A stretch of DNA of 64,000 nt, taken from positions 37,545,191-37,609,190 of the forward strand of contig NC_092859.1 of NCBI RefSeq assembly GCF_032062135.1, given 5' to 3'. Under the pieces are notes generated by a model. That model saw nothing but the letters and a program-made list of their open reading frames with translations. It had not been told where the DNA came from and did no database searches. Each line of letters starts with the position of its first letter. Within the stretch, counting starts at the first letter, position 1. The translations under genes were made by a program, and so were the position numbers. This document shows positions 47,601 to 60,600 of the stretch, one piece after another. Source of the DNA: Pyxicephalus adspersus. Its lineage: Eukaryota > Chordata > Amphibia > Anura > Pyxicephalidae.

Positions 47601-50600
47601 AGGGTTGGATTCCAATATCCTTGACAAAGGATACAGTCTTGTCTATCCCAAAATACTGGTTTGATTTGCCAAAATGTTCTGCTCCTACAGGGCATAAATA
47701 GTATTCTGCTACAGTCCAGTGACTCCCCATTTCTATATTCCCCTATATATGTAGCTGGCGGCCAAATTTCAGCAGGTGTCAAACTGTTTCCCATTACAAG
47801 GAATGCTGGGCAATTCATCAAATCTGAGACATTTAATCACGATCTGCTCCATATCAAGGCACCAGAGGATTTCTTGCATCTGAACCATCCAATATGCTGC
47901 CAAAAATTGAAGACAGTGCACGTGTGAAAAATGGACAGCCATTACATTGCTTCTGATTACAAAAGTATAGAAGTCAGAAGGCAAATAACGAAAAGTCAGA
48001 AAGTAGCTAAATAGATGTATTGGTTAGAACACAACTGCAGTCATTTCATTGATAGACATGGGAAGAGTTAGAATCTCAGAATTCAATTATTTCTGTTTTC
48101 ATGTTGGAGAGAATCCATTCACTTCCTGCCCTGGCAACCAAACAGAGAGATGGTAAAATCTTTCAAGCAGGGACACAGACAACAATAAACCTTGGCAGAG
48201 GATTTAATCCCCCCCCCCCCCCCCCCCAATTCATGGAGTAGATGTAAAACCAATAACTTAAATCTCAGTTGGGCAAACCAAGACTGGTAAATTGGATATG
48301 TGTTCAGAAAAAAACTTTTGGATCATTTAAAGTAAAGAGCAATGAATCCAATCAAAATTGAATTCTGTAATGCCACGCTATTACTTCCAAATTATTGTTG
48401 TTCAAGGAGAGTTATTAAAAAGTATTTTATTATTAAACAGTATTTATATAGCTCCAACATATTACGCAGTGCTGTACAGTTAGTCTACACTTTTTTTTCA
48501 GGAAGCAAACTACCTGCAGTGGGGAGCAACCTCATTTGAAGACTGATTTCAAATGTTGTTTGGAGTTATTTACTTTTAATACAAGTCACTTTTGCACATG
48601 TCTGCAATTATATCTAGCCTCTGCTTCAAAGTGAATTGGTAAAATTGAAATCAAAATTATTTCTGAGCAAAATTTAAATTGCTTTGGCTATGTCCAAATC
48701 CTGTCCATCCTTCTAGTCAGAAAGATCAGATATATGCTTATATGTGGCAAAATATTTAGATTTTCACAATGCTTACAATTTCCTATGGTTTGATTAGACT
48801 TGCTAGAAAAATAGGCAAAACATTTCAGACCTTTTTGTGGCCCTAGATTCGGACCCCGACTTTCTGTATTTAGGAATAAACCTCTGGTTTATTTCTTTTC
48901 ATACTACAGGAACAGTTGGTGGAAGAATATATGTTTCAGTATATGCAATTTAGGGTTTAAAAGGAGTTTTGACAGACTGGATTTACCTTTATTTGCTGGC
49001 AGGTGTACTTTATTCCTCCTCCTCAGACCCCAAATCATACCATATACCCAAGATGTCAAAGGGCGCTGAGAAGATTGTTTTGCACGAAATGGGCACAAAA
49101 AGCACAGGTACAGTATTTCCACCATTAACCTTACCCTTACCCATGCAGTGGCCATTTGGGTTGGGTAAAATAGGCAGTAGAGGTATTTGTAGCATACCTA
49201 TTAATTACATTAGTGTTTTTTTCAGGCTGAAATTGAAGGGCATTCAAAAAATTAAGATACAAGCAAACAGCAACTATAGATATTGATAATGGGACAGCTG
49301 AATCGATGTAAATCGACAAAATGTATTTGCTTCAGAATAGCATTACTATAAATAACAATCATTTATTACATCTGCATAGCAATTATATATAGAAAGATCA
49401 GTTTATTTTTATTCAACTTACCAGATACTACGTGCATGAGGTTGAAGACGTTGGCAAGAGGCTCAGTCCACTCACCAACAAAGCTGAAGAAAAGTCGGTC
49501 AATATGGAATGGAGCCCAGCAGATGCCAAAAACCATTACCAAGACAACTGTAATAACACAACGGTAAAGTTAGTATGTGAGATATGCATGTTTATTTTTG
49601 CTACTACTTTACTGCTTTTATATATTCTTATATACTGTGAGCCTGATTTATTAAAGCTCTCCAAGGTTGAAGAGGATACACTTTCATCAGTGAAGCTGGG
49701 TGATCCACCAAGCCTGGAATGGATCTGGTCCAGGATTGAAAACATTTGCTACAAATAGCAAATGACTATGAAGAAATCCATTCCAGGTTTGCTGGATTAC
49801 CCAGCTTCACTGATGAAACTGTAGCCTCAACATTCTTGGAGAGCTTTCATAAATCATGCCCTGTAGATCTGAATATAAACCAAGGTACCTATACTGACCT
49901 AAAGAAACAGGAAAAATGCACTGACTCGAATATAAACCTAGGGCACAAAATGCGTTTGTCACTGCTAACATTCAAACAGTAATCAATAGAAATGTCAAGA
50001 AATTATAATGAATAAAAGTTATTCATAAATAAATAATATCAGCATGAGTTACAGTTACAGGTCGAAGTGACAAGGGCTAGCGTTATAGTGACAAGGATCA
50101 GTGACAGATGATAAGGGCTAGCATGACAGGGTTACAGTGACAAAGGTTGTATTAGAGGTACATGGACTGCGATCGTGAAAGTGGGTGGAAGCCTGTCATC
50201 GAAAGGCACCTCTTATTTTGTAATTACTGTTTAATAATCTTGGGACCTGCTTGGATATCAGATTGGGGTGGTGAGCATGTGTTTCCCTCTTTCCTATTCA
50301 ATCTCTGGAACCTTCATTGAGGGAGAGGGCCATATCTCCACAGTGTGTTGTGGGGGTCAGTTGAGTGTTGAACTACTTTGAACCTGGAAGGGGACCCCAG
50401 ATATCCATCCCCTCACCCCGGGGAATGAATAGAGAAGTGGAAATTATTAGAGGGGTACATATAACCCCTTACTCATTCCCAAAAATAAATAAACAAGCCC
50501 AAGCCATAGTTAGACAACTCAAGATAAATAAAATAACATTTTTGATATCTTTTTGATATTTGATGTCCAAATAGAGTGTCCCACGATGAACAATCCAGCA

Positions 50601-51569
50601 TTGGCTTCTATCAGCTTCTCAGTAAGGAAACTGTATGGAAGAAGTCCTACATAACCTGTCCTCTTACATGTTTATCTAAATTAATTCAAGCAATGGTGGC
50701 ATGAGCCCTGTTATCATTGTTCACATTTGCTCAGCCAATCAAGAGAACAGACAAGGACAGCTGCCTCGGCTGATCTTCTGTCATTGTGCATCCAATACAG
50801 ACAGCTGTCATCACCAGGTCCTGGCAGCATTACTATCCCTTCCAATGACAGAGTATTGTCATTTTAAATTGATAATTGGATTGGTAACATTCTGAGTTCT
50901 GATCTGAGCAGCTGGTACTAGCAGCACTTATCTAACTGAACCAAGTTTAGTAAAAGAAAAAGTAAACTATTTTCATGTAAAAGAAAATCATGGTGTATGC
51001 TTGAATATATACTATAATTTACAAAGCTTTAAAGCTAATCCCCAGGCCCTAATAAAATAATGTTAGATGAGTTGTACTAGTTCTTTACTCCTACTGTAAA
51101 GAATAATTACTTTAAAAATTTGGATCTTACCCGTGCAATTTCATATATTGTCTGCACTACTTCCAATCCCTGGCAACATCAACAGTGGTGTCACATTTCT
51201 GCCCTTTGTTCACTATCTCATTCACAAAACAAATTAGACATTACACACTTAATCTGCTAATTTTTATTCAATGTGTGTCAAAATTTAAAAAAACAGACCT
51301 AACTTAAATATACTAAATTGGGAAAGTGAATTGTAGCCTACAATTACAGAATTTCTAGGATAGAGAAGAACAGAAAGCTATGGGACAAAGCAATAGGTCC
51401 AATTAGTAAACAACTGAGTTTACAACAACAAGTAAACAACAAGTGCCTACAATGTTTGTAATCTGTTTTTGTATTTATTTTCTAGTCTACATTAGAGAAC
51501 CAGCAGATTGACCAGGACGGGTTGCTGGGGATGGTAACCCAATACTTTTATGTAGTTTTCATGCACAGA

Positions 51570-51625
<56 letters not shown>

Positions 51626-54600
51626 TTCCTTTTTGTTTGCCTTCAAACCATCATCAACCAATCTCTGCAATGGGGTGCTTTATTTCTGGGACTTTCTCAG
51701 CACATCCCAGCCATTTCTTTACCCTGTAACTTATCTCTGAAAACATTCCAGATATATCCATTTGTTACATTGACTGAAGTCACTGTTAGCCTTAGAAAAT
51801 AAATAATTGGTAAGAGACCATCAGAGTACATTTCTGATATTGCAGTGCTGAAAACATTTTAATCTATGAATTAACTAAAGCAATTACAAGCAATTAGTGG
51901 CCTGCACCAACTGATGTCCTTGGGATAATAAATATGGTATTTACTATAAACAAATTAGCTGATAGATATACAGACTACAGTCACTCCATAGTAAGCCTAC
52001 ATTCACATATGAACACCAAGATTTTGGCATGAGGAAAGCATTGATTAGGCATTGGGTTAGAGATCTCAATGTCTGGAATTTTTTTTGTTCACCTTGAAAT
52101 GGTCCAGTGTGCTGGGAGATTGGAAGAGATGACATCAATGTTTGTGCCATAATGAACATTCCTTTACTTTTTTAATTCAGAAGGTCTACCTTCCTTTTTC
52201 TCAACATTTGTGTGTTTAAAAAATGTAGAATAAATATAGGAAAAATGCCAAACATTTAAAACTTTAGGCTAAAAGCTCACATAAACTTCTGATCCTAAAA
52301 GTATTGAGAGTGTAGCAAATGTAAGGACAGATGGAAGTTTTGGCTTTAAATCCGATTTAAAATTTAAAGCTGAACTATGAGCAAACATTTGGGTGCATTA
52401 TCTTCCACCTGAAATGCACATTTACTCAAAAGTGTCTACTACTACAGTGGGATACTTTTCTTGTTTTGTTCTCCCCTGGCAGCCTGCACTTCTTTTCCCT
52501 CTCCATAGAGTCCTGAAAGGTGAGCAAGTCCTCTAAATCCACAAGCACAATACAGGACCAGAAATGGTTAGGAATTGAAGTTTATATAAGAATATTAGCG
52601 CACCCTGAGCTTAGGGCTCCCAGGGACCTCTGTAATGTATTTGATCATGCAAACGAGCCTTTATAGGTACAAGTATCAATGCCAGCAGGCACTTTTAGGG
52701 GACAAAATTTAAGACTGTCTGTAGTCCATGGGGTTTCTTTAAAGTATGTGATCTTCTATGAGCTTCCATTACTGATTGGGAACAAGTTTGTTGATAAGAA
52801 AAGTCAGAAAAACAAAAAAAAAAAAAAACACGGTGGGAAGAGTAGGGAGAGGTTAGATGTATATATGTTAGAATGTATATTGCAAAAAAATAAATTGTTT
52901 TACCCATTCCCTTCAATGCGGGTATACTGTGAGCCTACAGTAGCATAATGATTAACCCGCTGGAAACATACAGTGTTCCCTCGCCACTTCGCGGTTCATG
53001 TTTTGCGGCTTCAGTGCTTCGCGGGTTTTTCCAAAATATTCATCAAAAAATAAAAATGAAAAAATACAATCATGTCGGCAGCCACATTGCGGAAAGGAGC
53101 CTTGTTTCATGTTGATGCGCGAGAGAGAAGGATCCCTGCATGTCAAACAAAGAGATGAGTTGACTCAGAGTACATACCACGGGCTCTCATAAAGGCGCGT
53201 GATTGGTTTCCGGTGCGACATCCACCAATGAGAGTACGAGTGGATTTATCCCTGTGAGTTGATTGTCTGCGCATCATCGCAGCCTCACCTAGCATCTTCT
53301 CTTGTTGTATCTCGCCAGTCTTGTCCATGATGTTGACTGTCTCGCATACTGTATTTTATTTTAGGGAAATCCTACTTTGCGGTTTTTCAGCTTTCGCGGA
53401 AGGTTCTGGTCCCCATTAACCGCGAAAAACGAGGGATCACTGTATATACATTATCTACATTATTTTTCACCTACTATGAAATCTCCCATGTTGTCCAAAT
53501 CTCTTATGTTGTTGGGAACCATTAATAAATCCAAACTAATAAAACCAATAAATGTTTCCTGGACGCTTTGAATCCAAAGACAACATTGCAGTCATCTCAA
53601 GAGAGTTACATTTAATATTTAACTGATTTACATCCTAATCATGAAAAAATGCCTGGTTACTTACCTTACCTTTTTACCTACCTGCCCAGTCCCACTTTTG
53701 ATCAGCATTATGATGTGAACCAACTAAGTTTTCATTTGCAATGCACATGTACCTTATGGACTTTTCAAAAGAAGTGGGGTTTTAAATACAGAGAAATGTG
53801 TTGAAATAAATATTACCTACTTTTCCATTTGGAAATACCATTTTAAAGGACCTGTTCTGGTCTCCTAAACATTTTTCTTATTTCTGACTATATGTTTAGT
53901 ATGTTGCTAAAGTGACATATGTTTTAGGACAATTTGAAGTCGGTTAATCTTCTCAGACAAAGTTTATTGTTTGAATATGTAAATAAAGGAATTTGTATTG
54001 TTTTAGTAACAAAATTTTTTTCTGCTGTCGATTATAAATGCCAACCGCCCCCTCCCCCCATCCCTAGATCCCACGCAGACCAAGGTCTACTAATTGTTTT
54101 GTCTATGATTATTTTGATTGGCATTTTTCTGATATGCATTTCTAGAGATCTTCTACACTGCTATAAATGGGAGATTTAATTGCACTACAGGATAAACATA
54201 GTCAGTAAAACATTACTTAGACATCTAAATACGAGGATACCTAAGGGAAATGTTTTATAATTATTTTTTTTTTATGTGGCATGCTTACCCCATATTGTTT
54301 TTGGGCAAGATTTTGTTTTCTGTATGTTCAGTAATGCCAAGCTGTTTCAAGCAGTCTATTTTGTGAAACTTGTGTACGGTTCCTAAAAATTGAATACATA
54401 CTTTGAAACATAAATGGAAAGATATCATAAATATAATATAGACACTTTGAAATTACCTGTGAAACTGCTGGAATAAACAACCTTTGATCTACTTTTCTAT
54501 AGCTCCATTATTGACACAAGTCTTGCAATACACTGCAAATAAGTGCACTTCATACTTTACTTACAAAGCATCTTTGTGATTGATTTCCGAGATGGTCTCT

Positions 54601-57600
54601 GTCCATTCACAGACATTTTATCCACTTCCAGCGAACGATCACTCCTTAGCTGCACAAGAAATCAAGTTGAAAAAAAGTGTAAAAGAACAGTGAAAACATT
54701 TGAAATGGAATTTAAAAGCTCAACCATTGCTTGGTCATTAGTTTGACAATGACAAGTATACATTGAAATGCAGCCAGTCTAGCAATAAATCGCCCATGTA
54801 GTACAGCAGGGGGTGTGAATTATTACTACCCACCACTATCTATTTCCTAGCCTACACTAGGAAAAGTAAAACAAGAATCATATTTTTTAAAACAGATCCT
54901 TAAGGGCAGATATTAAAGACACACAATTTTGCAGCTTTGTAGTCATTAATGCAAAATCAAAATAATTTTTTAATACAAGTGGTGTGAAAAACATTCAAAT
55001 AACAGAGCAACTAACAACATTTACTGTTCAGCCTCATCAGACAGGGTTATGCACCAGAAGGACAGAAATAAAAATCCCTTGGCTAAAGTAGTGGAGGTAA
55101 AACAGTTCCCATATATGTATATTATCTATGATTAGCTGGAAGAGCTGATGCTTCTAACCCTGCTGCCCTAGGAACTGCCCCATAAATGCCATTAGGGTAA
55201 ATACAGCACCAGCTACAGAAAGAGAACAGCACATAGAGGCCCTAAACATTATTGTAATACTGATTCACAGGACCTGATTTATTAAAGCACTCCAAGTCTG
55301 GAGAGCACAGGCTTTCATCAGTGAAGTTGGGTGATCCAGCAAACGTAGAATGGATTGGGTCCAGGATTCAAGACATTTGCTAGCAAATTTCAAAATACTT
55401 TGAAGAAATTCCTTCCAGGTTTGTTGGATTGTCCAGATTTACTGATGAAAGTGTATTCTCCCTAGCCTTAGGGAGCTTTATTAAATCAGGCCCATAGACT
55501 CAAGAGGCAAGCTTTAGGAGGAGGTGGCAAAACAAGCTGCAGAACCACACATCTATCACCACACGGCTAAGACAGATAGTGGGAGCAGACTATCAAAAAA
55601 AAACAGCTAGCTGGGGCTGTCAGTGTAACAGTTGGCTTCTGATATAAGAGTTATAGAAAGGGTTAGTGCTAGAGGTAGAGTAAGGGTTATTTTTAGTATT
55701 ACAGAGAGAGTTAGTGTTGGTTTCACAGGGATGGTTTCTAGTAGGTTAAGATTATAGGAGGGTATGTGTTGGCACTCCATAAAAGGTTGGTGTTCAGACA
55801 ACAGTGAGGGTAAACATGAGGGTGACTTAGAGAATGACCTGGTTTTCTGCACCACAAACAGCCAGTGCCAATCTCGAATTTAACTATTGGAACGTAGCGG
55901 TGCAAAACGGGCCAATGATTAGAGCTGTGTTTCTCAACCTTTTTAATGCTCAGCTCACAGAACATTAGGTTGCTGGCCAGTATAAGGAATGTCACCCTTA
56001 CAGATAGCCAAAAAGATCATTAGGGGTCACTTAAAATGACCTGAGAGGCACAGATTGCTCTTTGCCCAAGGAACCCCTGGCAACCTCCAGAGAAGCCCTG
56101 GTTGAGAAACACTGGAATAGCGGCACAGGCAGGAATCCTTACTACATGAAAAAAAACAAGCCACTGTTGCAGCTGTAAAGAAGATTTTAATTTATGATTT
56201 CTATACATTTTCTACACATAAGAGGCAATTAGACTTCAGACAGACAGGAGAGAAAAGTGTCAGGGAGCCAAAAAAGGGATCAGCAGGTTCTAGGTGTAAA
56301 AAAAAAGGCAGCAGTTTAAAAATGCAATATAAATATATAAATAAAAAGTTAATTCTTCCAGTCTCCCTACCTGCATAAGAAACAACAGGTTTAGAGCTTT
56401 ACAACCCCCAGGGCTGCCATTGTTCCCATTGGCTTCAGCAAAATGACTGTTACACAATCAGCTATTCACCAAATGACCTCGGCGTACAGAGCACAGTCTG
56501 ATCAGAAAAGCATCCCTGACTCTCAGCAGTTAGAGAGACCATTTTGTCTACCTACTCTGTGTTTTTGTAAGAGCTATTTTCCAGTGATGGGTAACAGCTT
56601 TTATTTCTGAGACAGAACATCATGCTAGCTTCTACCAGATGAGTGATTTGAAGGACGTAAATAAAAAAGTCAAATTTACAACAGCCATGCTAAAGCCAGT
56701 TGAGCCATGCTAAAGGGAGGCAGTAACAAAAAAGACAAACAGTGCTTTATACACAAATACAAATATTTTTGATAATCATAGGACAAAAGTGCTGTACTAA
56801 TGCTATTTGCAAGTTGATATATCTATGACTAATCTGTGTTCTTATATGGCAATTTCATCAACAAGCACTGTGGCAAGATGGCTGATCTCTGTTTTTTGCA
56901 AGCTGGTGTACAAGTAAATTATAGGATCCTTTGATTTTTCACTTTCCCCATCCATAATATATGATTATTAATATAGTTAAAACAAAAGCTAAGCACACAA
57001 TGTATATAGTATGCTGTAAACAATTTTAGATGACATCTTTTCATACAAACTGCACAATTGACATGAACACTTTAAGATGTTCCCAATACTCCATATTCCA
57101 GTATTTCCTTAGCCACATGCATCATGTAGACCTGGAAATCTAAGTGTAGATATTTTACTTTACAAAGAAACTGACATGTAGAAGCTCCCAAAAATCAGAC
57201 ACATGACTAGTCAGCAATAGTCTCTTTGCTGCTGTCTTTACCATGAATTTCTGTGTTCTTGTTTTTGTGGAGGAAGCCATCTTGGTAAGGGAAGGGCTTT
57301 GCAGCCGTTCCTTAGATTTCAATTCATAGATGTACAGCTATAAGGCCTCAAGGTAATGAAATGCTATGCACCCTCAAACACTCAAGACACTGGTATTTTT
57401 GATGAGGATTTTACAATGAAATGTAAGTAGTGTTTAGGCTTAGTTTGGTACGCTTTAAAGTGGAACAAAACCATTTTTTCAAAAAACTGTGATGAGACAG
57501 GACCTGCAGATTAGGAACAGGTTATGTAAAATAATCTTAACTGCCTGATCCAAATTATTTTAACTACACTCTTCACCTATTCCTTGTTTTGACCATCTTA

Positions 57601-60600
57601 TTTGACCAGGCCTGGGATGACATTACTCAGATGCACAGGACTCAGACTCAGGTCTGGCAGGTCAAGATGCGTCAGGTATCCCATCTCTTATATTGAGATG
57701 GACATGAGCAGCTGTGTAGGCAGCAATAAAAGGCCAGGACAATCACTGGGGGCATTTTGTTTTTAATTCTAGTGAAAGTGCTGTTTTAAGATGTTATGCC
57801 CATAATAGAACACCATAGTGTGGCCATAGTTAGCAATAGCACCTCTGATCTCCAACCGTTTGATCTTTCTCCCCAATGAACTTCGCTAGAGTCTAAACTT
57901 GACCAAAAGTACTGGGTTACAATAATTACAAGATATTTTTTTCTGTAATTTGTCATAAACATCATGTGATGAACATTTTCATACTTAGTGTAATTATTCA
58001 ATCATGTTTGTGCCACAAATATGTATTCTGAATCTACAGAACTGCAGTTTTTTGTCTAGTCCATTAGAAGATAAGTTCTGATTGGTTGTTGGGGGCAGGT
58101 GTGTCGTAAAAAAAGGATGAGGGGCATGGTACTATCTATAGCGATCTCGCTTGTGCATTATCGTTATGTTAACATGCCCACCTCACTACACCCCTGCCTA
58201 TGTGTCACTCAAAGGGGAAGAACTTTCCCCCAGAGTGATGTCATGATACCAGAACCCACCCACTGGGCGGAGACAACCTGCCCACTGTCCTGAGCCTGCA
58301 ATTCCAGACGGGAGACATGGTCCTCGGCTCTGGCCCCTAGTGGAGACCTTCTCCTGACTGCGGACCACCAAAGAATTCTTTGCAAAATAATAGTGGGCCA
58401 TGCCCATTCCCAAAAAAAGTGAGGGTGTCACATTCCCACCCATGCCCCCTCTACACCCCTGCTTGTGGGTTATTTAACTTTGGCCTTATTTCTCCTATCG
58501 CCTCCCCCAAAACCATATGTTTCATGACCTTTTACCTTGGGGAACCCCTTGAGATAACACTCAGGTCTTTAGGGAATCACTGCTATGGATACTATATACA
58601 CAGCTTACAGTAAATTAGTATCATGGTGAGTTGTAAAAATGCTTCCTTCATTGCTGGCCAGGGGAAGAATGTCACCCTTATAGATAGCCAAATTAATTGG
58701 TATCTGTTGAACTGATCTAAGAGGCACAAACTGCTCATTGCTCAAAGCCCTAAAACTTGTGAAGGAACCTTAGGGTTCCACTGAACCCTGGTTGAGGAAC
58801 ACTCCTCTATAAGTTAGACCCTATAGTTATCTATTCTTTTTGTATTAGCTTATTGGGGTTTTGGCACTATTTCCATTTAAGTCATTATCTGAAGAGGAAA
58901 GTCCTCCAGATAAAAAATGACGCAGATACTAACAGCTTGTAATGCAAATTTTGAGAAACCCATAGTGTGTAGTGAACTCTTACTAAACAATTCTGTTGTG
59001 CAAGATAAAATGAAATATTGACGTTCAGCTTCTAAATGTTAACATGAATAATCCTGAAATAGTAAACTGGCTTCAAAATGTGGTTTTATATTTAATTCTT
59101 TAAAATTCTACAGGCATAAAATTGTTTATTTGTATTCAATTGTTTTTTTTAATACAATGTGTTATTTCAAAAAATAGTTTAGGTTATTGATTTACTACAT
59201 ATATTGTTCTGTGATAAGATTACACTAATGTCAGAAACCTGTTGAATTAAAAAGAAAGTGTGGCTTTCATGCTGAAGTGATGCTTTGCTTGTACTGTTTT
59301 GTAACCAGGCATCTGCAAACTAATATGATTTGTGTTATCTTGTTAACTTCAACAGCTGAGTACAAAACATCAGTTAGATTCTATTACATAAGATATAGTT
59401 CTTCCACCAGGCGCAGTTTCAGGCAATTTACTGTGAATGTCCTCAACAGGAAGATTTATATAACACTGAGGCTCTAGTGAAACCCATATTGTGAATATCT
59501 TTTAAGCCTTTCTAGTCTCCTATATAAGGTATCCAATCTGTATAAGGCTTCCATCTCTCTATCAGTCATATATCTATGTAACCTGGTTCTCTGTATCAGG
59601 AAAGTGATACCCTGTAGATGAAATTGGTTTAAAGCAAACTGCAAAGTCCTAACTAATGATGCACATATCTCCCACTCATTATCACCAAATCACATATTAT
59701 AAATGGTTAAATGACTTTCTGCTGTTACTATACATTTATCTGACTGAAGCATTTTGAAGAATGCAGCTATCTGGTTTTTAGTTTGGAATTATACATTTTT
59801 AGTGGGGTCAGTTTTAAGTATTACGTTTAAACGATGTGTAAACCTCATAGCTAGAATCTTTTATAGGCTTTACCATATTAATGCCATTTTAATTAAATTA
59901 ACAACAAAGTGATTCTGTTTTACAAGTCTTTGTCCAGGCACTTTCTGGCAATATTTTGTTCTTGTCTACCAATCTATCTGCCCAGCTGTCAGTTGGGCTT
60001 TTAATGAAGGCTACAAATGGACATTCCAACACACATTAGCAGGCGTGATAACCACCATAAGCAAAACCTCTCTAACAACAGTTATGTTGTCTTTTTTGAT
60101 GTGAGAGACAGAAAGTGGCTGCAAAGAAGCTACAGGAGATCAGTAACATTAGGATGCATTGCAGAATAACAAAGTAAGTAAGCATTTTAATAAAATATGG
60201 TTTACTTAAAATTAAGTCATATTAAATGCTTTGTATGGTGAGTATGGCATATAAATACTCATAATGCATGTTTCTTGTCCCTGTGATCTAACATGAAAAG
60301 TACAGCACCTTGTTCTTCTGATTATTGTCCTCCTACTGTTTCCCAGCCTGGGTGTGGTGGGTGTTGTGACACTGACATTTAATGCAGGCAAAATTTATTT
60401 AAAGGGGAGCCTATTATTAGAATTATTTTGCAAGCAACGATAAACTGCAGAATGAGGGCACATAAAGGGCAGAAAGCTTAACACAGAATCAGTTCAGTAA
60501 TAACAGAATTCTCATGAAAGGTAATAGCCAAACAAAACAAAACTGATATTTTTGTATATTTTACTTTTTTATTTTTTTATTTTATATTATACTTAGTTAA

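Noticed and set aside
48969..49286. ORFs on both strands in nmur2 intron 2/3 region
   Set aside because: No protein resemblance and no splice signals joining them to nmur2. They are chance frames in intron 3.
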